Shown here: positions 36,404-44,218 of the stretch, in pieces
How positions within the stretch are numbered: the first letter of the stretch is position 1
Layout: each line of letters starts with the position of its first letter
Assembly: GCA_040757205.1 (NCBI GenBank)
Contig: JBFLXL010000003.1
Location: 62,001 to 126,000, forward strand
DNA from: Bacillota bacterium
GTDB taxonomy: Bacteria > Bacillota > Desulfotomaculia > Desulfotomaculales > Desulforudaceae
Length of the DNA stretch: 64,000 nt
Direction: 5' to 3'
Notes under the pieces: generated by a model
The model's database searches: none
What the model saw: only the letters and a program-made list of their open reading frames with translations
What the model was told of the DNA's origin: nothing
Made by a program: the position numbers and the translations under genes

Positions 36404-37087
36404 TTACACCTCAAATTTGTAGCCGAGTCCCCAAACCGTCTTGAGGTAGCTCCGCCCGGTGCCCCGGAGCTTTTCCCGCAGCCGCTTGACGTGGGTGTCC
36501 ACGGTGCGCGTGTCTCCCGGGTAGTCATAATCCCAGACGCCGGCCAGCAGGTGCTCCCGGCTGAAAACGCGGCGGGGCCGGGCGGCCAGGAAAACCAGCA
36601 GCTCGAATTCCTTGGGTGTGAGCGCGACCGGCTGCCCTTCGACCTCGACTCGATGGGCCTCAGTGTCGATAGTCAGTCCGGGGAAGCGCAGCGCCGGTCC
36701 GGTCCCTGCGCCCGCCGGGGCGCTGCTCCGGCGCAGGACGGCTTTGACGCGGGCCACCAACTCCCGCGGGCTGAATGGTTTGGTGACGTAGTCGTCGGCG
36801 CCGAGCTCCAGCCCGAGCACCCGGTCGTACTCCTCGCCCTTGGCCGAAAGCATGATAATCGGTACGGCCGTTTGCCGCCGGATCTCGCGGCAGACGCTCC
36901 AGCCGTCTTTTTTGGGCAGCATGATGTCCAGGAGCACCAGGTCCGGGTTCACTGCGGCCAGTTGCTCCAGGGCCTGTTCCCCGTCGAGGGCCGGCACCAC
37001 CCGGAATCCCTCCTTCTCCAGGTACAGCCGGGCTACGTCCCGGACCGCCGCCTCGTCCTCAACCATCAAAATCACGCCGGCGTGCAA
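36404..37087 (-). CDS. OmpR-family response regulator
   Basis: 227 aa: receiver domain (MVEDEAAVR acidic pocket, phospho-Asp in LVLLDIMLPKKDG, KPFSPRELVAR) and winged-helix DNA-binding domain (ALTPKEFELLVFLA, DTHVKRLREKL, TVWGLGYKFEV). TTG at 37087 has GAGGTGA eight bases upstream. Cognate kinase directly downstream. The Spy-like gene at 37338 on the same strand, upstream, may be a target, by analogy with CpxR/Spy. Confidence 0.95.
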   Translation of the reverse strand: MHAGVILMVEDEAAVRDVARLYLEKEGFRVVPALDGEQALEQLAAVNPDLVLLDIMLPKKDGWSVCREIRRQTAVPIIMLSAKGEEYDRVLGLELGADDYVTKPFSPRELVARVKAVLRRSSAPAGAGTGPALRFPGLTIDTEAHRVEVEGQPVALTPKEFELLVFLAARPRRVFSREHLLAGVWDYDYPGDTRTVDTHVKRLREKLRGTGRSYLKTVWGLGYKFEV

Positions 37088-37290
37088 GTCGGATCACCTC
37101 GAAAAGCGTATTCTTTCGCAGTCACGCGAAGCCGAACCCCGTTTTATTACGTTTCAGTGTACATTATTAGGCTCCTTAGCACAAAACGCGACAAGGTCCT
37201 GCGACAGGGGACGGTTCTCTGTCGCACCAACTGTCAGTCAAGAACTCGGCCTTGAACCGTTCCAAAAAAATGTCCAAACACAAAGCGAGC

Positions 37291-37317
37291 GGGACCAGGC
37301 GCTTGGGGCCTGGTCCC
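37291..37317 (-). terminator. Hairpin downstream of Spy-like gene
   Basis: Stem GGGACCAGGC / GCCTGGTCCC with a short loop, 20 nt after the Spy-like stop on the minus strand; the following minus-strand bases are moderately T-rich. Confidence 0.65.
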
Positions 37318-37337
37318 GTCTGTGTCGGATGCGATCC

Positions 37338-37835
37338 CTATTGCGCGGGGCCGCCCCGACCACCCGGCATCTTCGAGAGGCCACGCGGGCCGTCCGGGTT
37401 CGGGCAGACTCCCCCGCCGCGCAGTTCGGACCATTTGGCCTGTTGTTCGTCAGTGAGGATTCCCTGGAGCTCGGTCCGGAAAGCGGTTGCCTCCTGACGC
37501 ATCTGCTCCCGGAGTTCACCGGCCTTATCGATCCGGCCTTGAACCTGGGCCTGATCGACACCGCGCTTAAAGCGCAGTTGGCGCATTTCCTGGTGGATAG
37601 CCCGCAGTTGATCCCGGAGCGGGTTCATCTTTTCGAAGTGGCGGGCCTGAAGCTCCTGGATTTTCGCCGATTGCTCGCCGGTCAGGTCCAGTTCTTCGGC
37701 CAGATTGACCCAGCCAAAGGTACCGGCGTCCCGGCCGCCGTGTCCCGCCCCGACGCCCCAACCGGCCGCGGCGATCTGGGCCGCGGCAAAGACCAGCACC
37801 AGGGTGAGGGCCAGAGGTATGATGGCGCGACGCAC
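37338..37835 (-). CDS. Spy/CpxP-like periplasmic protein
   Basis: 165 aa. N-terminal signal peptide (IIPLALTLVLVFAAAQIAAA) with a cleavable end, then a helical LTxxQ-type region (LDLTGEQSAKIQEL, ILTDEQQAKWSEL) with long charged helices, as in Spy/CpxP/zinc-resistance proteins. C-terminal tail Gly/Pro-rich. Exported; likely binds unfolded proteins or metals. Next to a two-component system on the same strand. Confidence 0.82.
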   Translation of the reverse strand: MRRAIIPLALTLVLVFAAAQIAAAGWGVGAGHGGRDAGTFGWVNLAEELDLTGEQSAKIQELQARHFEKMNPLRDQLRAIHQEMRQLRFKRGVDQAQVQGRIDKAGELREQMRQEATAFRTELQGILTDEQQAKWSELRGGGVCPNPDGPRGLSKMPGGRGGPAQ

Positions 37836-38039
37836 TGTGAATCACCTCCTTTGCCGAGAGATATTGGCATCTTGAAAACTTGCCCTAGATATGAGTGTAA
37901 CCGGCAGTTTTGACCAAATTGTGAACGGCCCCCGACAAAAATATGAAAATAAAGCAACATGAAAAAGTTTGACCCATGATGCCGGGCAACGGCAGGGTTT
38001 TTACATCAATCCAAGAATTTTTTTGGTCATGTGATTCTC

Positions 38040-38200
38040 CGAGTGTACGGACCTAACGCCTCTAAGGGGGTTACGGCCGTAGATCGACAGGGTGTGCCGG
38101 GAAACGGGCATGCCTCCCGTTGCGGAAAGGGGAACGGCTGGGTGCTGGGTTTTTTTGGGTTGAACCCGGGCTTGTGCCTACCGTGCGGCCCGGGTTTTTG
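38040..38200 (+). promoter_or_regulatory. Probable Moco riboswitch with terminator, upstream of moeA
   Basis: Leader contains GCATGCCTCCCGTTGCGGAA followed by AGGGGAACGG, matching what I recall of the Moco RNA motif core, including GCCGGGAAACGGGC hairpin. It is followed by an intrinsic terminator (AACCCGGGC, 38163-38171, with GCCCGGGTT, 38188-38196, then TTTT). The genes downstream make the cofactor, which fits feedback by Moco or the tungsten cofactor. A covariance-model search would decide. Confidence 0.6.
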
Positions 38201-38263
38201 TGCGGTGTCGGGGGTAGAATACGGCAGGATGAGGTCACAACTGTGGAGCGGGGGGAAGGTTCA

Positions 38264-39478
38264 TTGGACCTCTTCAGGGCGTTCGTGATTGCGGACGCGC
38301 TGTCAATGCTGCGGGACCGCGTGCGTCTGGAGACGCCGGCGAAAGAACGGGGGCTGCGGGAAGTTTTGCACCGCACCCTGGACGAGGACGTCTTCGCCCC
38401 GGAAGACGTGCCGGGCTTTGACCGGTCGACGATGGACGGTTACGCCGTGTCGGCGCGGGACACTTTCGGGGCGTCGGAAGGGCTGCCGGCCTACCTGGAG
38501 GCCGCCGGGGAAGTGTTGATGGGACACTTCCCCCCCGGGCGCCTGGAGGCGGGGCAGGCGTACCGCATCGCCACCGGCGGGATGCTGCCGGAGGGCGCTG
38601 ACGCGGTGGTGATGGTCGAGCATACCGAGGACCTGGACGAGCGCACCGTCGGGGTCACCCGCCCGGTCGCGCCGGGCGAGAACCTGGTCCGGCGGGGCGA
38701 CGACCTGGCCCGGGGCGCGCTCCTTCTGCCGCGGGGTCACCGGCTGCGGCCCCAGGACGTGGGGCTCCTGGCGGCGGCCGGGGTGAGCGTGGTCCGGACC
38801 CGCGAACGGGTGCGGGTGGGGATCATCACCACCGGGGACGAGGTGGTGCCGGTGGACCGGGCGCCGGGGCCGGGGCAGGTGCGGGACGTCAATTCCTACA
38901 CGTTGAGCGGCCAGGTGCGCGAGTGTGGCGCCGAACCGGTGGTTTATGGAATTGTGCGGGACGACTTCGACGCTTTAGCCGGCGTGATGCGCCGTGCTCT
39001 GGACGAGACCCAGGCTGTCCTGATTTCGGGCGGGAGTTCGGTGGGCCGCCGGGACGTGACGGTGGACGTGGTCGCGAGCCTGGGCGCGCCGGGGGTGTTG
39101 TTCCACGGCCTAGCCGTGCGGCCGGGAAAACCGACGATTGGCGCGGCCCTCGGCGAGAAGCTGGTGGTGGGGCTTCCGGGCCACCCGGTATCGGCGATGG
39201 TGGTTTTCGCCCTGCTGGTGCGTCCCCTGCTGGACCCGGGTTACCGGGCCTTTCCGGTGCGGGCCGCGGTCACGCGGTCGCTGACCTCGCCGGCCGGTAA
39301 AGAGGACTACGTGCGCGTACGCCTGGAACGGGACGACCAGGGGCGGCTTGCGGCCGACCCGATCCCGGGGAAGTCGGGCCTGATCGCGACCATGGTCCGC
39401 GCCGACGGGCTGGCGCGCATCCCGCTCGAGAGCCGGGGCGTGGCCGCCGGCGAGGAAGTCGAGGTCCTCCCCTTCTAA
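38264..39478 (+). CDS. moeA: MoeA molybdopterin molybdenumtransferase
   Basis: 404 aa. Family motifs: VPGFDRSTMDGYAVSARD, RIATGGMLPEGADAVVMVEH, GIITTGDEVVP, ISGGSSVGRRD, GLPGHPVSAMVVF. It inserts molybdenum (or tungsten) into adenylated molybdopterin. TTG at 38264 is preceded by GGGGGGAAGG; a GTG at 38243 is an alternative. Downstream of the probable Moco riboswitch and upstream of a second, fused moeA. Confidence 0.94.
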   Translation: MDLFRAFVIADALSMLRDRVRLETPAKERGLREVLHRTLDEDVFAPEDVPGFDRSTMDGYAVSARDTFGASEGLPAYLEAAGEVLMGHFPPGRLEAGQAYRIATGGMLPEGADAVVMVEHTEDLDERTVGVTRPVAPGENLVRRGDDLARGALLLPRGHRLRPQDVGLLAAAGVSVVRTRERVRVGIITTGDEVVPVDRAPGPGQVRDVNSYTLSGQVRECGAEPVVYGIVRDDFDALAGVMRRALDETQAVLISGGSSVGRRDVTVDVVASLGAPGVLFHGLAVRPGKPTIGAALGEKLVVGLPGHPVSAMVVFALLVRPLLDPGYRAFPVRAAVTRSLTSPAGKEDYVRVRLERDDQGRLAADPIPGKSGLIATMVRADGLARIPLESRGVAAGEEVEVLPF

Positions 39479-39480
39479 CC

Positions 39481-39596
39481 CCCAAAAAGGGGGACTGTCC
39501 CCCTTTTCCCCAGGGGACTGTCCCCCTTTTTGGGGGCGCCAGGAAAGTCAAAGAAGGTAAAATGGGGGTAAAATAGGGGACTGTCCCCCTTTTCGG
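39481..39596. repeat. GGGGACTGTCCCC repeats between moeA genes
   Basis: Three copies of (A)GGGGGACTGTCCCCC(T) with A- and T-rich flanks. Same dispersed family as elsewhere; lies between moeA and the fused moeA. Confidence 0.9.
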
Positions 39597-39607
39597 GAGG
39601 GTGAGCG

Positions 39608-41533
39608 TTGAAGAGGAACGTTTATTTGTCTGAGCGGCCGCTGGAGGAGGCGCGGCAGGAGTACCTGGCCTTTCTGGCCGCCGCGGGGGCGCTGGCGCCC
39701 GGTCCCCCGGAGGAGGTCCCGGTCATCGGGGCGGCCGGCCGGGTGACGGCCGCGCCGGTGTTCGCCGCCGTCTCCTCGCCCCACTTCCACGCCGCGGCGA
39801 TGGACGGGCTGGCGGTGCGTGCCCGGGACACATTTGGAGCGGCTGAAATCTCCCCCCTGACGCTACGGGTGCCGGACCAGGCCCAAGTGGTGGATACCGG
39901 GGACCCGCTACCCGAAGGCGCGGACGCGGTGATCATGATCGAGGACGTGCATCAGACGGCGGACGATGCCTTTGAGATCACCGCGGCCGCCCCCCCCTGG
40001 CAGCACGTAAGGATGATCGGCGAGGACCTGGTGGCGACCGAAATGATCATCCCGGCGAACCACGTGGTGCGGCCGGTGGACATCGGCGGGCTGCTGGCCG
40101 GCGGGGTGACGCGCCTCCAGGTGCACTCCCGCCCCCGGGTCGCTTTCATTCCGACCGGGACCGAGGTCGTCGAGCCGGGCGGTCCCTTGCGCCGGGGGAA
40201 CATCGTCGAATACAACAGCCGCGTCCTGGGGGCGCTGGTCCAGGAATGGGGGGCGGACTTCGTGCGGCACGACATCGTGCCGGACGAGTACGACCGCCTG
40301 CGGGCGGCGCTTGAGCAGGCAACCGCCGCGGCGGACGTCGTGGTCATCAACGCCGGCGCTTCGGCCGGGCGGGAGGACTTCAGCGCCGCCCTGATCGGTG
40401 AACTCGGGCGGGTCGTTACCCACGGGGTGGCGATCAAGCCGGGTAAACCGGTGATCCTGGGCCTGATCCAGGGTAAACCGGTGTTGGGCATCCCCGGGTA
40501 CCCGGTCTCGGCGGTTCTAAACGCCGAGCTTTTCCTGCGCCCGGTGGTCTACGCCCGGCTCGGGCGGGTGGTGCCCCCCCGCCGCCGCGTTTCCGCGCTG
40601 CTCTCCCGCCGCGTCGTCTCCCCCATGGGGGTGGACGAGTTCGTGCGGGTGAAGCTCGGCCGGGTGGGCGATAAGGTCGTCTGCACGCCCCTCGGGCGCG
40701 GGGCCGGCCTGATCCTGACCCTGATTCGCGCCGACGGCCTGCTGGTGGTGCCCCGCTTCAACGAGGGCTTCGAGGCCGGCCAGACGGTGGAGGTCGAACT
40801 TTTGCGGCCGCTTTCCGAGATCGACGAAACCGCGGTGGTCATCGGCAGCCACGACATCGCCCTGGACGTGCTGGCCAACCACCTGAAGGTAAAGTACCCC
40901 GGCGCCGGGCTTTCCTCGGCGCACGTCGGGAGCCTCGGGGGGCTTTTGGCGCTACGGCGCGGCGAGGCTCATCTGGCGGGCACCCACCTCTTGGACGAGG
41001 CCACCGGGGAGTACAACGTTTCCTACATCCAAAAGCACCTGCCCGGGCACGGGGCGGTCCTTCTGAACCTGGCCTACCGGGAGCAGGGTTTCATCACCGC
41101 CCCCGGCAATCCCGACCGCATCACCGGCTTCGAGGATCTGGCGCGGGAGGAAATCCGGTTCGTGAACCGGCAGCGCGGGGCCGGCACCCGGGTGCTCCTG
41201 GACTACCACCTCCGGCTGGCCGGGATCAGGCCCGAACAGGTGGACGGGTACGGGCGCGAGGAGTACACCCACATGGCGGTAGCCGCCGCCGTGGCGAGCG
41301 GGACGGCGGACTGCGGCCTGGGGATCCGCGCCGCGGCCTCGGCCCTGGGGCTGGGTTTTGTGCCGGTGGCCGAGGAGCGTTATGACTTGTGCATTTTGAA
41401 GGAATACTGGGACAAACCGCTCGTGCGGCGCCTGCTGAACGTGGTCGACGACCCGGGCTTCCGGGCGGCCGTGCAGGCCCTGGGCGGGTATGATTTGCGC
41501 GACTGCGGCCGGATAATGTGGGAGCAGGAATAG
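39608..41533 (+). CDS. MoeA fused to a substrate-binding (PBP-like) domain
   Basis: 641 aa. The N-terminal 405 residues form a second MoeA domain (AAMDGLAVRARD, DPLPEGADAVIMIE, INAGASAGREDF, GIPGYPVSAVLN). The C-terminal 230 residues are a periplasmic-binding-protein-like domain (VIGSHDIALDVLANHLK, then RGAGTRVLLDYHL, VASGTADCGLGIRAAA), as in proteins annotated MoeA/LysR substrate-binding. That domain may sense molybdate, tungstate or cofactor. TTG/GTG-type start at 39608 with GGGAGGGTGA upstream. Confidence 0.92.
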   Translation: MKRNVYLSERPLEEARQEYLAFLAAAGALAPGPPEEVPVIGAAGRVTAAPVFAAVSSPHFHAAAMDGLAVRARDTFGAAEISPLTLRVPDQAQVVDTGDPLPEGADAVIMIEDVHQTADDAFEITAAAPPWQHVRMIGEDLVATEMIIPANHVVRPVDIGGLLAGGVTRLQVHSRPRVAFIPTGTEVVEPGGPLRRGNIVEYNSRVLGALVQEWGADFVRHDIVPDEYDRLRAALEQATAAADVVVINAGASAGREDFSAALIGELGRVVTHGVAIKPGKPVILGLIQGKPVLGIPGYPVSAVLNAELFLRPVVYARLGRVVPPRRRVSALLSRRVVSPMGVDEFVRVKLGRVGDKVVCTPLGRGAGLILTLIRADGLLVVPRFNEGFEAGQTVEVELLRPLSEIDETAVVIGSHDIALDVLANHLKVKYPGAGLSSAHVGSLGGLLALRRGEAHLAGTHLLDEATGEYNVSYIQKHLPGHGAVLLNLAYREQGFITAPGNPDRITGFEDLAREEIRFVNRQRGAGTRVLLDYHLRLAGIRPEQVDGYGREEYTHMAVAAAVASGTADCGLGIRAAASALGLGFVPVAEERYDLCILKEYWDKPLVRRLLNVVDDPGFRAAVQALGGYDLRDCGRIMWEQE

Positions 41534-41578
41534 CCCGTCCGGGTGTCGAAATCCAGCGGTAGTATTTTCCGGGGTGGT

Positions 41579-42091
41579 ATGCCGAACATGTCCGGATTCA
41601 CCCACGTCGATGAGCGGGGCAAGGTGAAAATGGTGGAGGTGACCGCGAAACCCGTCACCGTGCGGGAGGCCGTGGCCCGCGGTGCCGTCGGCATGCGCCC
41701 CGACACCTTGCGCTTGATCCTTGATAACCGTGCCGCCAAGGGCGAGGTGCTGGCCGTGGCTCGCACGGCGGGCATCATGGCCGCCAAGGAGACGGCGCGG
41801 CTCATTCCCCTCTGCCATCCGCTGCTCCTGACGGTGGCGGAGGTGGACTTCCGGGCCGATACGGAGCGCTCACGCCTGGAGATCGAATCACGGGTGAAAA
41901 CGGCCGGGCCGACCGGGGTGGAGATGGAAGCAATGACGGCCGTGGCGGTGGCCGCGCTGACCGTGTACGACATGTGCAAGGCGGCCGACCGGGAGATGGT
42001 GATCGGGGAGATCAGGCTCGTCGTCAAATCCGGGGGCAAGAGCGGCCGGTTTGACAGGGAGGGGGAAGCACCGTGGCCGGAAAGGTTGTAG
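41579..42091 (+). CDS. moaC: MoaC cyclic pyranopterin monophosphate synthase
   Basis: About 170 aa. Motifs: FTHVDERGKVKMVEVT near the start, KETARLIPLCHPL, EIESRVKTAGPTGVEMEAMT and VYDMCKA (active-site Lys/Asp region). It forms cPMP from the MoaA product. ATG at 41579 follows GGGGTGG; ATG at 41588 is possible. It overlaps the MOSC gene by 19 nt. No moaA, moaD or moaE is present in the window. Confidence 0.95.
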   Translation: MPNMSGFTHVDERGKVKMVEVTAKPVTVREAVARGAVGMRPDTLRLILDNRAAKGEVLAVARTAGIMAAKETARLIPLCHPLLLTVAEVDFRADTERSRLEIESRVKTAGPTGVEMEAMTAVAVAALTVYDMCKAADREMVIGEIRLVVKSGGKSGRFDREGEAPWPERL

Positions 42092-42516
42092 CGGTTTGCA
42101 CCAGCGAAGTGAAGGGCGTGCGCAAGGATAACGTCGAGCGCGCCTACCTGCAGGAAGGAGTGGGCCTCGTCGGGGATGCCCACGCCGGCCCCTGGCACCG
42201 CCAGGTGAGCCTTTTGGCGGTCGAAAGCATCACCCGGATGCGGGAAAAAGGCCTGGAAGTCGGGCCCGGAGATTTTGCCGAGAACCTGACCACCGAGGGG
42301 ATCGAACTGCACAGCCTGCCCATGGGCACCCGGCTCCGGATCGGACCGGATGTCCAGGGAGAGGTTTCTCAGATCGGAAAGAAGTGCCACGTGGGCTGTG
42401 CCGTCTTCCAGCAGGTGGGGGACTGCATCATGCCCCGGGAGGGCATTTTTGTGAAGGTAGTGAAAAGCGGTTATGTCCGGGTCGGGGACGCAATCGAGGT
42501 GCTGAACGGTGTTTAG
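42073..42516 (+). CDS. MOSC-domain protein
   Basis: 147 aa, MOSC fold (MAGKVVAVCTSEVKGVRKDN, GLVGDAHAGPWHRQVSLLA, FAENLTTEGIEL, a conserved cysteine in GKKCHVGC). The MOSC family binds molybdopterin cofactors and shuttles sulfur. GTG start inside the moaC end; overlaps the mog gene by 8 nt. Tight overlaps suggest translational coupling. Confidence 0.9.
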   Translation: MAGKVVAVCTSEVKGVRKDNVERAYLQEGVGLVGDAHAGPWHRQVSLLAVESITRMREKGLEVGPGDFAENLTTEGIELHSLPMGTRLRIGPDVQGEVSQIGKKCHVGCAVFQQVGDCIMPREGIFVKVVKSGYVRVGDAIEVLNGV

Positions 42517-42997
42517 GGTGGCCGTCGTCACGGCGAGCGACAAGGGTTCCCGGGGAGAGCGGGAAGACGAGAGCGGGCGCGTCATTGAGGATATTATCGT
42601 CACCCTGGGCTGGGAATTGGTCGGTACCCGCATCGTTTCGGACGACATCGAAGTGATCATCGAGACTCTGGTCGAACTGTGTGACGACCGGGCCGACCTG
42701 GTGCTCACCACCGGCGGCACCGGGTTCGCGCTGCGCGACAATACCCCGGAGGCGACCCTGGCCGTGGTTGAGCGCCAAGTGCCCGGCCTGGCCGAGGCGA
42801 TGCGCGCCGAGACCGGCAAGAGGACGCCCCGGGCGATCCTGAGCCGGGGGGTGGCCGGAATCAGGAAGCGGACGCTGATCGTAAACCTGCCCGGAAGCCC
42901 GAAGGCGGTGCGGGAGTGCCTGGAGGCCATTCTCCCGGCCCTGCCGCACGGGCTGGAGGTTCTGACCGGCCGGGCCCGGGACTGCGCCCGGAAGTGA
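42509..42997 (+). CDS. mog: MogA/MoaB molybdopterin adenylyltransferase
   Basis: 162 aa. Motifs: VAVVTASDKGSRGEREDESG, LVLTTGGTGFALRDNTPEAT (the MoaB/Mog signature TTGGTG), and LPGSPKAVRECL. It adenylates molybdopterin before metal insertion by MoeA. GTG start overlapping the MOSC gene. Last gene of the cofactor cluster. Confidence 0.94.
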   Translation: MFRVAVVTASDKGSRGEREDESGRVIEDIIVTLGWELVGTRIVSDDIEVIIETLVELCDDRADLVLTTGGTGFALRDNTPEATLAVVERQVPGLAEAMRAETGKRTPRAILSRGVAGIRKRTLIVNLPGSPKAVRECLEAILPALPHGLEVLTGRARDCARK

Positions 42998-43054
42998 TTA
43001 AGGCATGTTGGCCGCCGGAAGCAATGCCGGCTTAGTCTGGAGTGGTAAAGAGCC

Positions 43055-43804
43055 GTGTATCCCGTCTTGTTTCAATTAGGGCCGCTTGCCGTCACCAGTT
43101 ACGGGGTGATGGTGGCGGTCGGGGTCCTGGTGGGGCTGTTTGTCGTCTTGCGGGCCGGCCGGCGCGCGGGGATCGACACCGACACCCTGCTCGACCTGGC
43201 GCTCTACATGGTCGTCGCCGGGGTGGTCGGGGCGCGGGCCGCCTACGTGTTCCTGCACTGGGACAGTTTCCGGGAGGCACCCTTGGAGATCCTGCGGATT
43301 TGGGACGGAGGCGGGCTCTCGTTCTTCGGATCCCTGGGCCTTTGCCTGTTGGTGGCCATCTGGTTCACCCGGCGCCGGCGGCTGAAGCTGGCCCGCATCG
43401 GGGACCTTTTGGTCCTGGGGGTGGCGGCCGGCTACCCGTTCGGGCGGATCGGCTGCTTTTTGAACGGGTGCTGTTACGGGTTCCCGACGGACCACGCGTT
43501 CGGGGTCGTCTTCCCGTTTGACGAGGTGGCCCGGCACCCGACCCAGTTGTATTCTTTCGCCCTTGGCGCGGTTATTTTTCTGGTGCTCTGGCGCTCAAGC
43601 CTCAGAAAGCCGTTTGACGGGTACCTGATGGGCCTTTTCTTGATCCTGTACGCCGCCTACCGCTTTGTGATCGATTTTTGGCGGGTCTCGCCGGCCGGCA
43701 ACATCATGGAACTGACGGTGGCGCAGTTGGTGAGCCTGGCGGTGATCGCGGCGAGCGCCGCCTTCCTGTACGCCGCCCGGCGCCGGGCCGCTTCGAGCCC
43801 GTAA
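43055..43804 (+). CDS. lgt: Prolipoprotein diacylglyceryl transferase
   Basis: 249 aa with about seven helices. Motifs: TSYGVMVAVGV, GARAAYVFLHWDSF, GRIGCFLNGCCYG (the invariant Arg, Cys and Gly pattern) and RHPTQLYSF. Transfers diacylglycerol from phosphatidylglycerol to lipobox cysteines such as that of GerAC. GTG start at 43055. A small hairpin CGCGGC-GATT-GCCGCG (about 43833) follows. Confidence 0.95.
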   Translation: MYPVLFQLGPLAVTSYGVMVAVGVLVGLFVVLRAGRRAGIDTDTLLDLALYMVVAGVVGARAAYVFLHWDSFREAPLEILRIWDGGGLSFFGSLGLCLLVAIWFTRRRRLKLARIGDLLVLGVAAGYPFGRIGCFLNGCCYGFPTDHAFGVVFPFDEVARHPTQLYSFALGAVIFLVLWRSSLRKPFDGYLMGLFLILYAAYRFVIDFWRVSPAGNIMELTVAQLVSLAVIAASAAFLYAARRRAASSP

Positions 43805-44218
43805 CGGCCGTATGCGTACTTTGTGGCCCGGCGCGGCGATTGCCGCGCTCGGCAGTTGAAGGAACGAGGTTTGGACTTCAAGACCCCCAGCGGCCGCCCG
43901 CAGCGCCCGCGCGGCTACTTGTGAACTGTTGTCTTTCGTGGTAGTTTAGAGATTAACCGGTAGAGATTGTACCTAAACATCGTAACATCGTTTCAGCGCG
44001 GCTAAAGCCTGCCACTAATTGGGATCGAGATTCTCCTGCCTGCAGGCAGGATTTGGCCGGGTTTTTGTTAATATTAACTTATTGAGGAATGTATGTGCCC
44101 CTGAGCCGACCTGGCAGTGTTCGCCGACCCGCGGGGAGGTGATTTTCGTTTCCGCAAAATCAGGGTACGCGGGGGCAGTTTTTTATCCTTGACTGTAATT
44201 TAAGGAGGGAGAAGCGGA
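43805..44218 (+). promoter_or_regulatory. Upstream region of the divergent apr pair
   Basis: 414 nt without a gene. It contains an element TTAACCGGTAGAGATTGTAC-C-TAAACATCGTAA (43953-43985) that closely matches the aprBA upstream region at 47666-47700; an 18-bp palindrome TCCTGCCTGCAGGCAGGA (44034-44051); and a 12-bp palindrome GTTAATATTAAC (44067-44078). The sequences are possible operators. The ribosome site AAGGAGGGAG is just before 44219. Confidence 0.6.
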
